DNA of 64,000 nucleotides from contig NZ_CP150254.1 in assembly GCF_037975445.1 (NCBI RefSeq), forward strand, positions 2,044,001 through 2,108,000. The letters are read 5' to 3'. The notes under the pieces were generated by a model. It searched no databases and had not been told where the DNA came from. It was given only the letters and a program-made list of their open reading frames with translations. The position numbers and the translations under genes were made by a program. The stretch's first letter is position 1. Every line of letters starts with the position of its first letter. Shown piece after piece: positions 54,632 to 63,006 of this stretch. Origin of the DNA: Peribacillus sp. FSL P2-0133. Lineage in GTDB: Bacteria > Bacillota > Bacilli > Bacillales > DSM-1321.

Positions 54632-55501
54632 ATGGAAGAACAAAAATATAATGACCTCAAATTAGGCGAACGTGGTGCAATCATTAGTATAATTGCTTAT
54701 ATTTGTCTATCAATAATGAAACTGGTTATAGGATACATAAGCGACTCAGCGGCCTTGAAAGCGGATGGTTTGAACAACACGACTGATATTGTCGCGTCCA
54801 TTGCCGTGCTGATCGGTTTAAGGTTAGCTCAAAGACCCCCCGATAAAGATCATGGTTATGGTCATTGGAAAAGCGAAACGATTGCTTCGATGGTAGCTTC
54901 ATTCATCATGTTTGCTGTTGGTGTACAAGTTTTAATAGACGCCGTTGCTTCCATGCTTAAAGGTGGAAAGGAATCACCTGACATTATTGCAGGGTATGTA
55001 GGTGTTTTATCAGCAATAGCCATGTATTTTGTATACCGATATAATAAAAAGCTTGCTATAAAAATTAATAGTAAAGCCGTTATGGCAGCTTCAAAAGATA
55101 ATATCTCGGATGCTTGGGTAAGTATCGGAACAGCTATTGGGATTTTTGGTTCCCAATTAAATATGCCTTGGCTGGATTCCCTTACTGCCATCATTGTTGG
55201 ATTATTAATATGCAAAACAGCCTGGGAGATTTTTACTCAAGCCTCGCATGAACTTTCAGACGGATTTGATGAAAATAAAATTCAACTATATAAGGATGTA
55301 ATTACAAATGTGGATGGAGTCAAGGGGATAAAAGAAATTAAAGGGAGAAATTACGGGAATAATGAAGTGATTGATGTTGTCATTCTTGTCAATTCTACCT
55401 TGGATATTAAAGAAGCACATGATATAGCGACGCATGTAGAGAAAGTGATGATGAAAGATCATGGAGTATATGATGTTCATGTCCATGTTGAGCCCAATTA
55501 A
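54632..55501 (+). CDS. Cation diffusion facilitator metal exporter (MneP-like)
   Basis: A 289-residue metal/proton antiporter with six membrane helices and a cytoplasmic C-terminal ferredoxin-like domain. Transport-site residues are visible as DGLNNTTD (first pair) and DNISDAW (second pair), with HGYGHWKSETIASM between. The Asp/Asn set and overall likeness point to the manganese-exporting branch that includes B. subtilis MneP (YdfM). The start is ATG 54632 after GGGGGGAAGTTG. Metal specificity is inferred. Confidence 0.9.
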   Translation: MEEQKYNDLKLGERGAIISIIAYICLSIMKLVIGYISDSAALKADGLNNTTDIVASIAVLIGLRLAQRPPDKDHGYGHWKSETIASMVASFIMFAVGVQVLIDAVASMLKGGKESPDIIAGYVGVLSAIAMYFVYRYNKKLAIKINSKAVMAASKDNISDAWVSIGTAIGIFGSQLNMPWLDSLTAIIVGLLICKTAWEIFTQASHELSDGFDENKIQLYKDVITNVDGVKGIKEIKGRNYGNNEVIDVVILVNSTLDIKEAHDIATHVEKVMMKDHGVYDVHVHVEPN

Positions 55502-55798
55502 TTCTCTCACTTTTTTATGAGCATTAATCAAAAAAAGGAATAAAATGGCTTTACAAACATATGAATAATATGCAATCATTAATTCATTACATTGGAAGGA
55601 AAAGGTACCTCATACAATGAAGCAGTAATCTTATCAAATAAACAGTAAATCTAAATCTATATCAATGGGTGTAATCGGTTAAATATGTTCAATGAAAATA
55701 CGCGTCACTTTGTTTGCTTACCGGATTTATTGGTGAGTAAAGTGAATCACTATTTCATTTGAACAAGACTCTATTTAGATACCCTTGTGAGATTTTTT

Positions 55799-55846
55799 AT
55801 GATTATGTTTAGAGATGGGATTCGTCTGTTCGTTTATAGGTACTAA
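55799..55846 (+). CDS. Possible 15-residue leader peptide before the ABC-F gene
   Basis: A short frame MIMFRDGIRLFVYRY preceded by GTGAG at a plausible distance, about 80 bases before the attenuator hairpin. Genes for antibiotic-resistance ABC-F proteins often have such leaders, at which a drug-stalled ribosome reshapes the RNA. No other evidence; could be chance. Confidence 0.3.
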   Translation: MIMFRDGIRLFVYRY

Positions 55847-55924
55847 TTTATATACAACTGCTTTATCTGTTATCAAATCAGATGAGGTATATTTGGTTTA
55901 TGTATATTAATTTAGTAACAGGCG

Positions 55925-55956
55925 ATCTCTCTCTAGAAAAATAGAGGGGGATTTTT
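55925..55956 (+). promoter_or_regulatory. Attenuator / Shine-Dalgarno-sequestering hairpin of the ABC-F gene
   Basis: ATCTCTCTCTA (55925-55935) pairs along its whole length, with two G-U pairs, with TAGAGGGGGAT (55942-55952). A T-run follows and the ABC-F ATG begins at 55958. The right arm contains the ribosome site GAGGGGG, so the hairpin can act as a terminator and also hide the start. Such structures allow induction by ribosome-stalling antibiotics. Confidence 0.65.
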
Positions 55957-55957
55957 C

Positions 55958-57586
55958 ATGTTATTTTTAAAAGCGAATGATTTAAAGAAAAGTTACGGGA
56001 ACCGTGAAGTTCTTTCCGTTGATTCACTTCATCTTTACAGCCATGACCGTGTTGGTTTGGTTGGTAGGAATGGAGAAGGTAAAACGACCTTGCTTTCTAT
56101 TCTAGCGGGCGTGAGGGAACCCGATACCGGTCATATAGAGAGCTATGGAACAGTCGGCTATATCCCGCAAATTGAAGAAACTGAACAAGAAATAAGCGGG
56201 GAGTTAACGAGCATATGGAAATTGCCCAATGAGAATCAAGAAATCATAAGCGGCGGAGAACTTACTCGAAGAAAAATCGCCGCAGTTCTGTCTTCCAATG
56301 CGGATGTATTGATTGCGGATGAACCTACCAGCCATTTGGATATATCCGGAATTGAACAATTGGAAAAGGATTTAAAGTCTTTTAATGGCGCTATTTTGCT
56401 TACTTCACATGATAAAGCTTTCTTAAATCATCTGTGTACAACAATATGGGAAGTCGAGCAAGGCAAGGTAACTGTATATGAAGGGAATTACGAAGCGTAT
56501 ATCAAACAAAAGCAAGCAAAAACAGAAAAGGAAAATAAGCAATATGAAGAGTACACCCGTGAAAAGAATCGGTTGAAACAGGCTGCACAAAACCTCCAAG
56601 CCAAATCTGATTCAATTAGGAAAGCCCCTAAACGAATGGGCAATTCAGAAGCAAGGCTCCATAAACGGAGCTCCGGGAAACAGAAGGCGAAATTGAACCG
56701 TTCTGCTGAAGCGATTGAAACTAGAATCGAAAAATTAGCAAAAAAAGAAAAACCGAGGGAAGATTCCCCTATAATTTTTGATATTTCAGAATTCCCATCT
56801 TTGCATAGCAAAAGGGTCATTCGATTTAATGGCTGTTTCCTGAAAGTCGGTTCAAGGATGCTGAAACAACATATTTTTGGAGATGTCCCCCTAGCTTGCA
56901 GACTCGCCATCAATGGTCAAAATGGTTCAGGAAAAACGACATTATTGAAAAAGATAGTGGAGCGGCACTCAGATTTATATGTCGCGAAGCCAGCAAAGAT
57001 TGGATTTTTTGCCCAACAACAAGAAAATTTGAATGAAAGTAAAACGGTTCTTGAAAATATATTGGAGGACAGTCCCTACAATCAAGCCTTTATTCGTACG
57101 CTATTATCACGATTAGCTTTTAAAGGAAATGATGTTCACAAACAAGTATCACTTTTAAGCGGTGGGGAAAGAGTCAGGGCTTCCCTAGCAAAAGTTTTTT
57201 TGGGAAACTATAATGTATTGGTTTTGGATGAACCTACAAATTACCTGGATATTCAAACTAAAGAGGCTTTAACCGAAGTGTTAAAGGCGTATCCAGGAAC
57301 CATCGTTTTTGTGACTCATGATCGTTCATTGATCCAATCGCTTGCAACCCATTCACTTTCATTTGAAGATGAACCTCCGAGAGTAAGTGCGATCAATCAG
57401 AAATCAACTAAATCGGCTACGCTTAAAGATGGTCATCAAGATAAACAGGCTGAACTTCTTATGATTGAAGTGCAAATCATCGAGACACTTGGGAAACTGT
57501 CCAGTGTTATGAAGGAAGAGGAAAAAGAGGAATTGGATAGGGAATACCTCCAACTCTTAAACAAGAAGAAGGAGCTTGAAGGTTAA
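55958..57586 (+). CDS. ABC-F ribosome protection protein (VmlR/Vga-like)
   Basis: A 542-residue protein with two ATPase domains and no membrane segments. Domain 1 has GRNGEGKTT, SGGELTRRKIA and ADEPTSHLDIS; domain 2 has GQNGSGKTT, LSGGERVRASLAK and LVLDEPTNYLDIQ. A charged linker of about 80 residues (roughly 185-270) lies between, the arm that reaches the drug site in the ribosome. The C-terminal extension (about 470-542) is coiled-coil-like. Length matches B. subtilis VmlR (547), which protects against lincosamides, streptogramin A and pleuromutilins. Drug range cannot be read from sequence. Confidence 0.9.
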   Translation: MLFLKANDLKKSYGNREVLSVDSLHLYSHDRVGLVGRNGEGKTTLLSILAGVREPDTGHIESYGTVGYIPQIEETEQEISGELTSIWKLPNENQEIISGGELTRRKIAAVLSSNADVLIADEPTSHLDISGIEQLEKDLKSFNGAILLTSHDKAFLNHLCTTIWEVEQGKVTVYEGNYEAYIKQKQAKTEKENKQYEEYTREKNRLKQAAQNLQAKSDSIRKAPKRMGNSEARLHKRSSGKQKAKLNRSAEAIETRIEKLAKKEKPREDSPIIFDISEFPSLHSKRVIRFNGCFLKVGSRMLKQHIFGDVPLACRLAINGQNGSGKTTLLKKIVERHSDLYVAKPAKIGFFAQQQENLNESKTVLENILEDSPYNQAFIRTLLSRLAFKGNDVHKQVSLLSGGERVRASLAKVFLGNYNVLVLDEPTNYLDIQTKEALTEVLKAYPGTIVFVTHDRSLIQSLATHSLSFEDEPPRVSAINQKSTKSATLKDGHQDKQAELLMIEVQIIETLGKLSSVMKEEEKEELDREYLQLLNKKKELEG

Positions 57587-57597
57587 GTGCAATCCAT

Positions 57598-57631
57598 TAA
57601 AGGCCCCTCTCAATCGAGAGGGACTTTTTAA
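57598..57631 (+). terminator. Intrinsic terminator after the ABC-F gene
   Basis: CCCTCTC / GAGAGGG stem (57605-57611 with 57616-57622) with AAAGG/CTTTT flanks. The following 255 bases hold no gene. Confidence 0.8.
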
Positions 57632-57886
57632 TGGATAAAGAGCGGTTAAAGTAGGTAGAGAGTTATTTTACACTTAAAATACCAATAAAATGGATTAGTA
57701 AAATTAATGGAAAAAAAGATGGGGAATGTTAAAATTAACCAAGTGTATAAAGGAGGGACTCATTTATTAGGACTCGTAAAATTTGATCATTTTAGATTGA
57801 CAAAAAATTTGTTTACTTTGATCTGGTTTGAACTACATGCATTTGTAACCAATAGAAGGAGAAAGTAAGTAAGAAGGGGGGCAATC

Positions 57887-58309
57887 ATGAAACCACGTAT
57901 TACTGTAATTACATTAGGTGTGGATGATTTGGAAAAATCGCTGGAATTCTATCGGGAAGGCCTTGGATTTCAAACAGAAGGAATAGTGGGCAAAGAATTT
58001 GAGCATGGAGCCGTTGCCTTTTTCGACCTGCAAGAAGGCCTAAAGCTTGCCATTTGGAGTCGAAAGGATATAGCGCATGAGGCCAAGGTTCCTTTGTCTC
58101 CGAAAAGTCCTACTGAATTTACCCTTGGTCACAATGTAGGTAGTAAAGAGGAAGTGAATATTGTGTTGGAAAAAGCAAAAAAAGCTGGCGCGATCATAAC
58201 CGATCCGGCACATGACACTTTCTGGGGAGGATACTCTGCACACTCTCAAGACCCTGATGGACACCTTTGGGAAGTCGTATGGAATCCGCAGTGGGATATT
58301 AAAGAATAA
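57887..58309 (+). CDS. VOC family protein (glyoxalase/bleomycin-resistance type)
   Basis: A 140-residue vicinal-oxygen-chelate protein: ITVITLGVDDLEKSLEFYREGLGFQTEGI, then VAFFDLQEGLKLAIWSRKDIAHEA and the end YSAHSQDPDGHLWEVVWNPQW. The DPDGHLWEV ending is common to a Bacillus subgroup of unknown substrate. It differs from the YaeR-like protein at 26886. Good AAGGGGGGCAATC site before ATG 57887. Single gene with its own terminator. Confidence 0.9.
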   Translation: MKPRITVITLGVDDLEKSLEFYREGLGFQTEGIVGKEFEHGAVAFFDLQEGLKLAIWSRKDIAHEAKVPLSPKSPTEFTLGHNVGSKEEVNIVLEKAKKAGAIITDPAHDTFWGGYSAHSQDPDGHLWEVVWNPQWDIKE

Positions 58310-58378
58310 TGAAAGCCTGGTTGCAGCGTCATCTCCAGAATAAGGAGAATGCAGAAAGCGAATGAGGTAAAAAATTGA

Positions 58379-58418
58379 AAAAAGCACTTTACCTAGGGGT
58401 TAAGTGCTTTTTTTTTTG
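58379..58418 (+). terminator. Intrinsic terminator after the VOC gene
   Basis: AAAGCACTT / AAGTGCTTT stem (58381-58389 with 58402-58410) followed by nine more T. It may also serve the converging minus-strand gene. Confidence 0.85.
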
Positions 58419-58505
58419 CAACAAAGCATGACTTTTGGTTGGTCCCTCACACTGTCAAGGTTTCCTAACATTTTTATCAGTTACGGCGGCAACTACCGTT
58501 CCAGC

Positions 58506-59921
58506 TTATTTTTCTTCTTTTGTAATCGCATATTTCGCCAACCTGCGCATAAATAATGACTGAGTAACGCCCAGTGCTTTTGCCGCATCGCGGGTTGTTT
58601 TATGATGATGGAATGCTTGTGTGATCATTCTTTTTTCGACGCTTTCCAAAACTTCATGTAAAGAATTTCCTGCATTTAAAGAGGTAGAAACGTCTTCGCA
58701 GACTGAATCGATCAAGCGTTTTGGCAAATCCTGAATTGCAACTTCATTCTCTTTTGCCATAATGACAAGCTGCTCAATTATATTTTCCAATTCCCGTACA
58801 TTTCCAGGCCAATGATAGTTTTGAAGCACTTCGACCACTTTTGTAGAAAGCACTCGTTTATGGTTATGCAAGTAATTAAACTTCTCCAAATTATACTGAA
58901 GGAGACAAAAGATGTCTTCCTTCCGCTCACGAAGCGAGGGTATGCGTATTGGTAAAATATGGAGGCGGTAATATAAATCAGCCCGGAATTTTCCTTCTTT
59001 GACCATATCCTCCAAATTACAGTTGGTAGCTACAATGATACGCACATCGGCTTTTACCGTTTGGGAAGCTCCAATCGGCATGTACGTTTTATTTTGCAGC
59101 AATTGAAGGAGTTTGGGTTGTAAAGAATGTGAGAGTTCGCCAATCTCGTCTAAGAAAAGGGTGCCTTTCTCCGCAAGTTTGACAAGTCCGGTTTTGCCGT
59201 TCGCATTTGCTCCGGTAAACGCTCCTTTTTGATAGCCGAACAGTTCGGATTCCAGGAGCAATTCCGGAATCGCTGCGCAATTAAGATGGATAAAAGGACG
59301 ATCTTTCCGGTCACTCAGATGATGAATACGTTCCGCTATAAGCGTTTTTCCAACACCTGTTTCCCCTGTAATAAGAACGGTCGTTTCCACACAGGCAACT
59401 TTTTCAATTGTTTCCTTGAGCATATCATAGACCCGGCTTTGTCCGATAAAAAAAGGGACTTCTTTGGTCCGTACAAGTTTCGCTTTGAGTTTTTGTAATT
59501 CTTGTAAATAATACCGAAAAGCAGAATCCAATTCTTCAATTTTAATTTGAGAACTGTAACCGACAAAATCTGGAATATCATAACCCAATGTGACAGCATA
59601 TTTTGGTTCATCATTCTTGTCCAATATGAGATGTCCTGTAATTACCCCTGTTCCTTCTCCACCTTGTTGAATGACGCTGACATTTTGTTTCTTATCTAAA
59701 ACTATTTTTGCAACAGACGGCTTGAAGAACCCCTCTTTTTCCAATTGTGAGACGTTTTTTCCGATTAGCTCCTCTTTCTTTTTCCCAATCAGCTTACAGC
59801 TCATGTCGCTAACAAAAAGAATCATACCGTTCTTATCAGTTATATAAATAGGTTTATTCATGAAGTTCATGATTTTGAATAAATATTCCGGTTCGATGGT
59901 TAACATATTCTGATTCAGCAC
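58506..59921 (-). CDS. Sigma-54-dependent transcriptional activator (PAS-AAA+-Fis)
   Basis: A 471-residue enhancer-binding protein. Domains: PAS sensor (about 12-120, MNKPIYITDKNGMILFVS), AAA+ ATPase (about 158-390) with Walker A GETGVGK (186-192), the sigma-54 contact loop GAFTGA (233-238) and Walker B LFLDEIGE (255-262), and a C-terminal Fis-type helix-turn-helix (TTRDAAKALGVTQSLFMRRLAKY). The layout resembles Bacillus RocR/BkdR-type activators. It is divergent from a gene set with a sigma-54 promoter and palindromic upstream sites, so it probably activates that operon in response to the amide substrate or a product. Confidence 0.93.
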   Translation of the reverse strand: MLNQNMLTIEPEYLFKIMNFMNKPIYITDKNGMILFVSDMSCKLIGKKKEELIGKNVSQLEKEGFFKPSVAKIVLDKKQNVSVIQQGGEGTGVITGHLILDKNDEPKYAVTLGYDIPDFVGYSSQIKIEELDSAFRYYLQELQKLKAKLVRTKEVPFFIGQSRVYDMLKETIEKVACVETTVLITGETGVGKTLIAERIHHLSDRKDRPFIHLNCAAIPELLLESELFGYQKGAFTGANANGKTGLVKLAEKGTLFLDEIGELSHSLQPKLLQLLQNKTYMPIGASQTVKADVRIIVATNCNLEDMVKEGKFRADLYYRLHILPIRIPSLRERKEDIFCLLQYNLEKFNYLHNHKRVLSTKVVEVLQNYHWPGNVRELENIIEQLVIMAKENEVAIQDLPKRLIDSVCEDVSTSLNAGNSLHEVLESVEKRMITQAFHHHKTTRDAAKALGVTQSLFMRRLAKYAITKEEK

Positions 59922-59960
59922 TTATCTCTCCTTTGATAACGGATGGATCCACCGTTTATT

Positions 59961-60031
59961 TTGAATCGAAAATAATTCAAAGTTCATCAATATTTTGAGT
60001 AACGTTGATTCAATTTCGATTCATTTGAATC
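59961..60031. promoter_or_regulatory. Palindromic upstream activating sites
   Basis: TTGAAT-N8-ATTCAA (59961-59980), TTGATTCAA (60005-60013) and GATTCATTTGAATC (60018-60031) share a TTGAATC-type half-site. They lie 90-165 bases upstream of the sigma-54 promoter, the usual distance for an enhancer-binding activator. Confidence 0.6.
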
Positions 60032-60120
60032 GATTCATAAAAATTATACTCTAAATATTTAGAAGATTCACATAAAACAACCCGTTTACGTCCTTTTTTC
60101 ATTGTAAAGTGATCTTTTTC

Positions 60121-60138
60121 TTGGCGTAAAACTTGCAT
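60121..60138 (+). promoter_or_regulatory. Sigma-54 (SigL) promoter
   Basis: TTGGCGTAAAACTTGCAT fits the -24/-12 consensus TTGGCAC-N5-TTGCA: the GG and GC dinucleotides are ten bases apart. It faces the MFS transporter gene, whose start is about 185 bases downstream. A perfect ribosome site AAAGGAGG at 60153-60160 is followed only by a 13-codon frame, so the leader may once have carried another gene. Confidence 0.75.
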
Positions 60139-60323
60139 AAACAATTTGATGTAAAGGAGGTAATGAGATCCATAAGAAAACAAAAAATAATGCACTTGAG
60201 TTAGTAAATTCGTAAAGAACTAAATTGAAGAACTGTCGTAAGAGGAAGTTGCCTTTTTACAGAAACTTGGTGCAAGCTGCAATCCATTATTTGCTGGGTA
60301 TCATTAAGGGGAGGTTATGATTT

Positions 60324-61574
60324 GTGAAGCGTATGGCTGTTCAAGGGGACAACAGGAAGTTCATTTTGTCTCTCCTATTTGTGGGTTATATGGTTTCTTA
60401 TATGGACCGATTAGTTATGAATCTTGCTTTGGTGCCGATAGGGCAAGAATTCCATCTTAGTCCGACTGCCACGGGAACAGTAATCAGCGTCTTCTTCTTG
60501 GCTTACGCCATCATGCAAATTCCGGCCGGCTGGCTGACAGATCAGTTGGGTTACCGAAGGGTGATTCTTTTTTCTATTTTTCTCTGGTCGTTTTTTACAG
60601 TTTTCACCGGTTTTACTTGGTCGTTTACCGCTTTGATCGTGATTCGTTTTTTGTTCGGAATTATGGAGGGGGGATATCCTGCTGCCAGCGCAAAAGCAAT
60701 TTCTGAGTTTTTCCCTAAGAAAGAACGAGGTAAAGCACAGTCTATCTTAATGTCATCGAATAGCGTTGGCGGTCTAATTACGAGTCTTCTTGTGCCAACG
60801 CTCCTGATTTGGTTGGGCTGGAGAAACGTGTTCTTTGCTCTTGGAGCAGCAGGTGTCATTCTTGGAGTGCTGTTTTGGAAATACATTCGGAGTCCGATTC
60901 AATCTGAAGAAGCAAAAGAACAACAACCAGTAAACAAGGAATCCATGCTCTCTTTGTTGAAAACTCGTCAGACGTGGGCATTAGTCCTCACATGGTTTTC
61001 AATCAGCATTGCTTCGTGGGGAACGGTTTCATGGCTGCCCATGTATATGGTAACAGTACGTCACTTAGATTTGGTTTCCGCCGGAATGTTGACAGTTATT
61101 CCGACAATGGGCGCAACTCTGGGAACGGCAGCGGGTGGTTGGTTGCTGGTCAGATTTTCCGGTAGGGAGAAAATGTACTTTGTAATGAATGGGCTTTTTT
61201 ACACAGCGTTATTATTTTTAGCACTCTTCGCACCTAATGTTGGAATGTTCTTTACCTATTTGACACTGGCATCAATCTTTTATGGTTTTGTGTTTAGTGC
61301 AGTATACGCACTTCCTCACAAATTGTTTGACAAGAGTGTGATTGGTTCCGCTATTGGAATTATGAGTCTAGGATCGATGATTGGTGGATTCATTGCACCG
61401 ATCATGATGGGTGTACTCATCTCAGCATTAAAAGGTTCTTACGACGGTGCTTTCTGGTTCTTAATTGCGGCTGGTTTGTCCTCTGCGCTGTTCGGACTAA
61501 CCATTCGAAACAGCAATCAAGTTTATCACGGGGACGTGGCTGATCAAATACAGACGAATGCCAAAGTAAAATAG
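60324..61574 (+). CDS. MFS transporter, anion:cation symporter type
   Basis: A 416-residue carrier with 12 membrane helices. The first part, VGYMVSYMDRLVMNLALVPIGQEFHLSPTATGTVISVFFLAYAIMQIPAGWLTDQLGYRR, contains the YMDR and DQLGYRR motifs of the anion:cation symporter branch (glucarate, galactonate and phthalate-type importers). GTG 60324 follows GGGGAGG. As first gene after the sigma-54 promoter and before two amidohydrolases, it probably imports the N-acyl or amide substrate they break down. Confidence 0.9.
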   Translation: MKRMAVQGDNRKFILSLLFVGYMVSYMDRLVMNLALVPIGQEFHLSPTATGTVISVFFLAYAIMQIPAGWLTDQLGYRRVILFSIFLWSFFTVFTGFTWSFTALIVIRFLFGIMEGGYPAASAKAISEFFPKKERGKAQSILMSSNSVGGLITSLLVPTLLIWLGWRNVFFALGAAGVILGVLFWKYIRSPIQSEEAKEQQPVNKESMLSLLKTRQTWALVLTWFSISIASWGTVSWLPMYMVTVRHLDLVSAGMLTVIPTMGATLGTAAGGWLLVRFSGREKMYFVMNGLFYTALLFLALFAPNVGMFFTYLTLASIFYGFVFSAVYALPHKLFDKSVIGSAIGIMSLGSMIGGFIAPIMMGVLISALKGSYDGAFWFLIAAGLSSALFGLTIRNSNQVYHGDVADQIQTNAKVK

Positions 61575-61684
61575 TGGTCTTTGGCTAATGGGAATACTAA
61601 TTTAGTAATGTGGAACGGAAATTTTAATCACGAATATCAGCAATCCGATGGATTAATGCTAGAACAAATAACGGGGTGGTAACG

Positions 61685-62905
61685 ATGTTCAAAAAGTTAT
61701 TTAGTAGACTTCAAGAGGTATATCCGGAGTTGGTTAGATTTCGCAGAGATCTTCATATGTATCCCGAACTATCCTTCCATGAGGTAAATACCCCAAAAAA
61801 GATCGCTGATGTATTAACCAACTTGGGATTGGAAGTAAGAACAGAAGTTGGCGGAAGAGGTGTAGTTGGACTCTTGAGAGGAGGGAAACCGGGCAAGACA
61901 GTAGCGCTACGGGCGGATTTCGATGCATTGCCGATATCAGACGAGAAAGACGTGGAATACAAGTCCCATATTCCTGGGGTGATGCATGCCTGTGGCCATG
62001 ATGTTCATACAGCTGCCTTGATTGGAGTAGCCAAAGTATTAAGCGAAGTGAAGGATGAGCTCGAAGGAAATGTTGTCTTTATCCATCAGTTTGCGGAAGA
62101 GGTAATTCCAGGAGGAGCAAAGCCAATGATTGAAGATGGCTGTCTGGATGGAGTCGATGTCATTTATGGAGCCCATGTATCTTCCATTCTTCCGATTGGT
62201 ATGGTTGCTGTTGGAGAGGGATATATAATGGCTGCCGGAGATACATTTGAAATTGAGATTTATGGGAAAGGCGGGCATGGAGCAGCTCCTCATTTGACGG
62301 TAGATCCAATTGTGGTGGGCAGCCAACTGGTGCTCACTTTGCAGCAAATCGTCAGCCGCCGCGTTGATCCATCTAAAACAGTTGTTGTCTCGGTTGGTTC
62401 TTTTCAAAGCGGACAGGCTTCTAATGTCATACCCGACACGGCCAAAATTACCGGAACGGTACGAACCTTCGAGGAAAGCGTTCAAGATTTGATAGAAAAA
62501 GCCATTGGGCAAATTGCAACATCCACCTGCGAAGCCGCAGGAGCCACTGTGAAATTTAAGTACGAGAGAGGATATCCCACTTTGTGGAATCATCCGGATG
62601 AAACAATAAAAGCGGACAAGTTAGCAAAAAATCTTCTGGGAGAGGAAAAAGTGATACAAATCCCGCCGTATACGTTAACAGGAATGGAAGATTTCGCCTT
62701 TTATCTGCAGAAGGTTCCTGGAACATTTTTCTATGTGGGAGGTGCGAATCCGGCGATGAATGCGATATACCCGCATCATCATCCGAAATTTGATGTAGAT
62801 GAAGAGTCAATGTTGTACATCGGAAAAATGTTTATTGCATTGGTTTTTAATTATCTCTCAAACAGTATTATTGATGCTGATTCTATGACTCAAGTAGAAG
62901 CTTAG
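61685..62905 (+). CDS. M20 family metallo-amidohydrolase (HipO/amidohydrolase type)
   Basis: A 406-residue di-metal amidohydrolase of the peptidase M20D group that splits N-acyl amino acids or similar amides. Metal and catalytic motifs: MHACGHDVHTAALIG (ligands Cys/His), FAEEVIPGGAKPMIEDG (Glu-Glu), ISVILP-like GAHVSS, and the C-terminal HHHPKFDVDE ligand region. The dimerisation domain lies in between (about 185-290). ATG 61685 is preferred after GGGGTGG; an in-frame GTG at 61676 overlaps that site. Second gene of the sigma-54-controlled set. Confidence 0.92.
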   Translation: MFKKLFSRLQEVYPELVRFRRDLHMYPELSFHEVNTPKKIADVLTNLGLEVRTEVGGRGVVGLLRGGKPGKTVALRADFDALPISDEKDVEYKSHIPGVMHACGHDVHTAALIGVAKVLSEVKDELEGNVVFIHQFAEEVIPGGAKPMIEDGCLDGVDVIYGAHVSSILPIGMVAVGEGYIMAAGDTFEIEIYGKGGHGAAPHLTVDPIVVGSQLVLTLQQIVSRRVDPSKTVVVSVGSFQSGQASNVIPDTAKITGTVRTFEESVQDLIEKAIGQIATSTCEAAGATVKFKYERGYPTLWNHPDETIKADKLAKNLLGEEKVIQIPPYTLTGMEDFAFYLQKVPGTFFYVGGANPAMNAIYPHHHPKFDVDEESMLYIGKMFIALVFNYLSNSIIDADSMTQVEA

Positions 62906-63006
62906 TAGAAATCAATTACGTTTTGTAGGCTGAATTGGCTGAAAAACTAGAACCCCACAAAGCATAGTCATTAGAACTTGTTTACAGAAAAATAAGAGGT
63001 GATCGT

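Noticed and set aside
62039..62593. 184-codon minus-strand frame
   Set aside because: Antisense to the M20 amidohydrolase; no ribosome site.
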